Made by a program: the position numbers and the translations under genes
Assembly: GCA_907165135.1 (NCBI GenBank)
Contig: OU015568.1
Span: 2,178,501-2,242,500 of the forward strand
Source of the DNA: Oikopleura dioica
Taxonomy: Eukaryota; Chordata; Appendicularia; Copelata; Oikopleuridae
Direction: 5' to 3'
Length of the DNA: 64,000 nt
In this document: positions 63,957 through 64,000 of the stretch, piece after piece
Layout of the letters: each line of letters opens with the position of its first letter
How positions within the stretch are numbered: position 1 is the first letter of the stretch
Notes under the pieces: model-generated
Databases searched by the model: none
Seen by the model: the letters and a program-made list of their open reading frames with translations, nothing else
What the model was told of the DNA's origin: nothing

Positions 63957-64000
63957 GTAAATGATTTCTCCAATTAACCAAAAGAAAGAGGTTTTGCTTA

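Overview
The window looks like nuclear DNA of a larvacean (appendicularian tunicate), most like Oikopleura. The basis is mixed. Seen in the sequence: AT-rich DNA, about 20 gene models in 64 kb, introns often only 40-70 nt, and several introns whose homology-defined boundaries start with GA rather than GT. Known from Oikopleura: compact genes, operons and an unusual share of non-GT introns. Also seen: families of small secreted cysteine-rich proteins and CAP-domain proteins. No species call is possible by eye.

Layout. 1-7.7 kb is gene-poor and repeat-bearing: a 5'-truncated Penelope-like retroelement with GIY-YIG endonuclease and inverted terminal copies (1315-2819), and a 374-bp palindromic element (6317-6690). 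7.8-11.1 kb: a 10-exon cyclin-box-like gene (+). 11.1-15.2 kb: intergenic with palindromic GC repeats. 15.2-25 kb is a cluster of secreted or membrane-anchored genes: a small helical secreted protein (-), a secreted double-CAP protein (-), a head-to-head pair of Cys-rich paralogues (18313-18952 -, 19210-19852 +), a signal-peptide coiled-coil protein (+), and an N-myristoylation-type double-CAP protein (+). 25.4-27.7 kb: a second divergent pair of tiny Cys-rich secreted paralogues. 28.0-31.6 kb: carnitine palmitoyltransferase 2 (-).

34.4-36.7 kb: an MFSD10-like transporter (+). 37.0-37.7 kb: a basic secreted protein (+). 38.2-42.8 kb: phosphatidylserine decarboxylase and the JmjC protein TYW5 in tandem, 118 bp apart, a likely operon. 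44.1-44.8 kb: a secreted Cys-rich protein (-). 45.2-51.0 kb: selenoprotein O (-), whose frame continues past a terminal TGA to Ser-Ser-stop as in vertebrate SELENOO. 52.4-53.3 kb: a claudin (+). 53.65 kb: tRNA-Asn. 53.9-55.0 kb: a secreted PLA2-like protein lacking the catalytic His-Asp pair (-). 57.1-59.0 kb: a Golgi O-fucosyltransferase-like enzyme (+). 62.5 kb to the edge: the 5' part of an SLC24/NCKX exchanger (+).

The genes do not form one pathway. Housekeeping and mitochondrial genes (CPT2, PISD, TYW5, SELENOO) are interleaved with lineage-type secreted proteins. The most distinctive signals are recurrent GA-AG introns confirmed by conserved proteins, a palindromic GC-rich element found inside introns, several MITE-like elements with visible terminal repeats and target duplications, and the selenocysteine codon in SELENOO. 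Exon models were built by hand, using reading frame, splice signals and remembered family motifs; no alignment was run.
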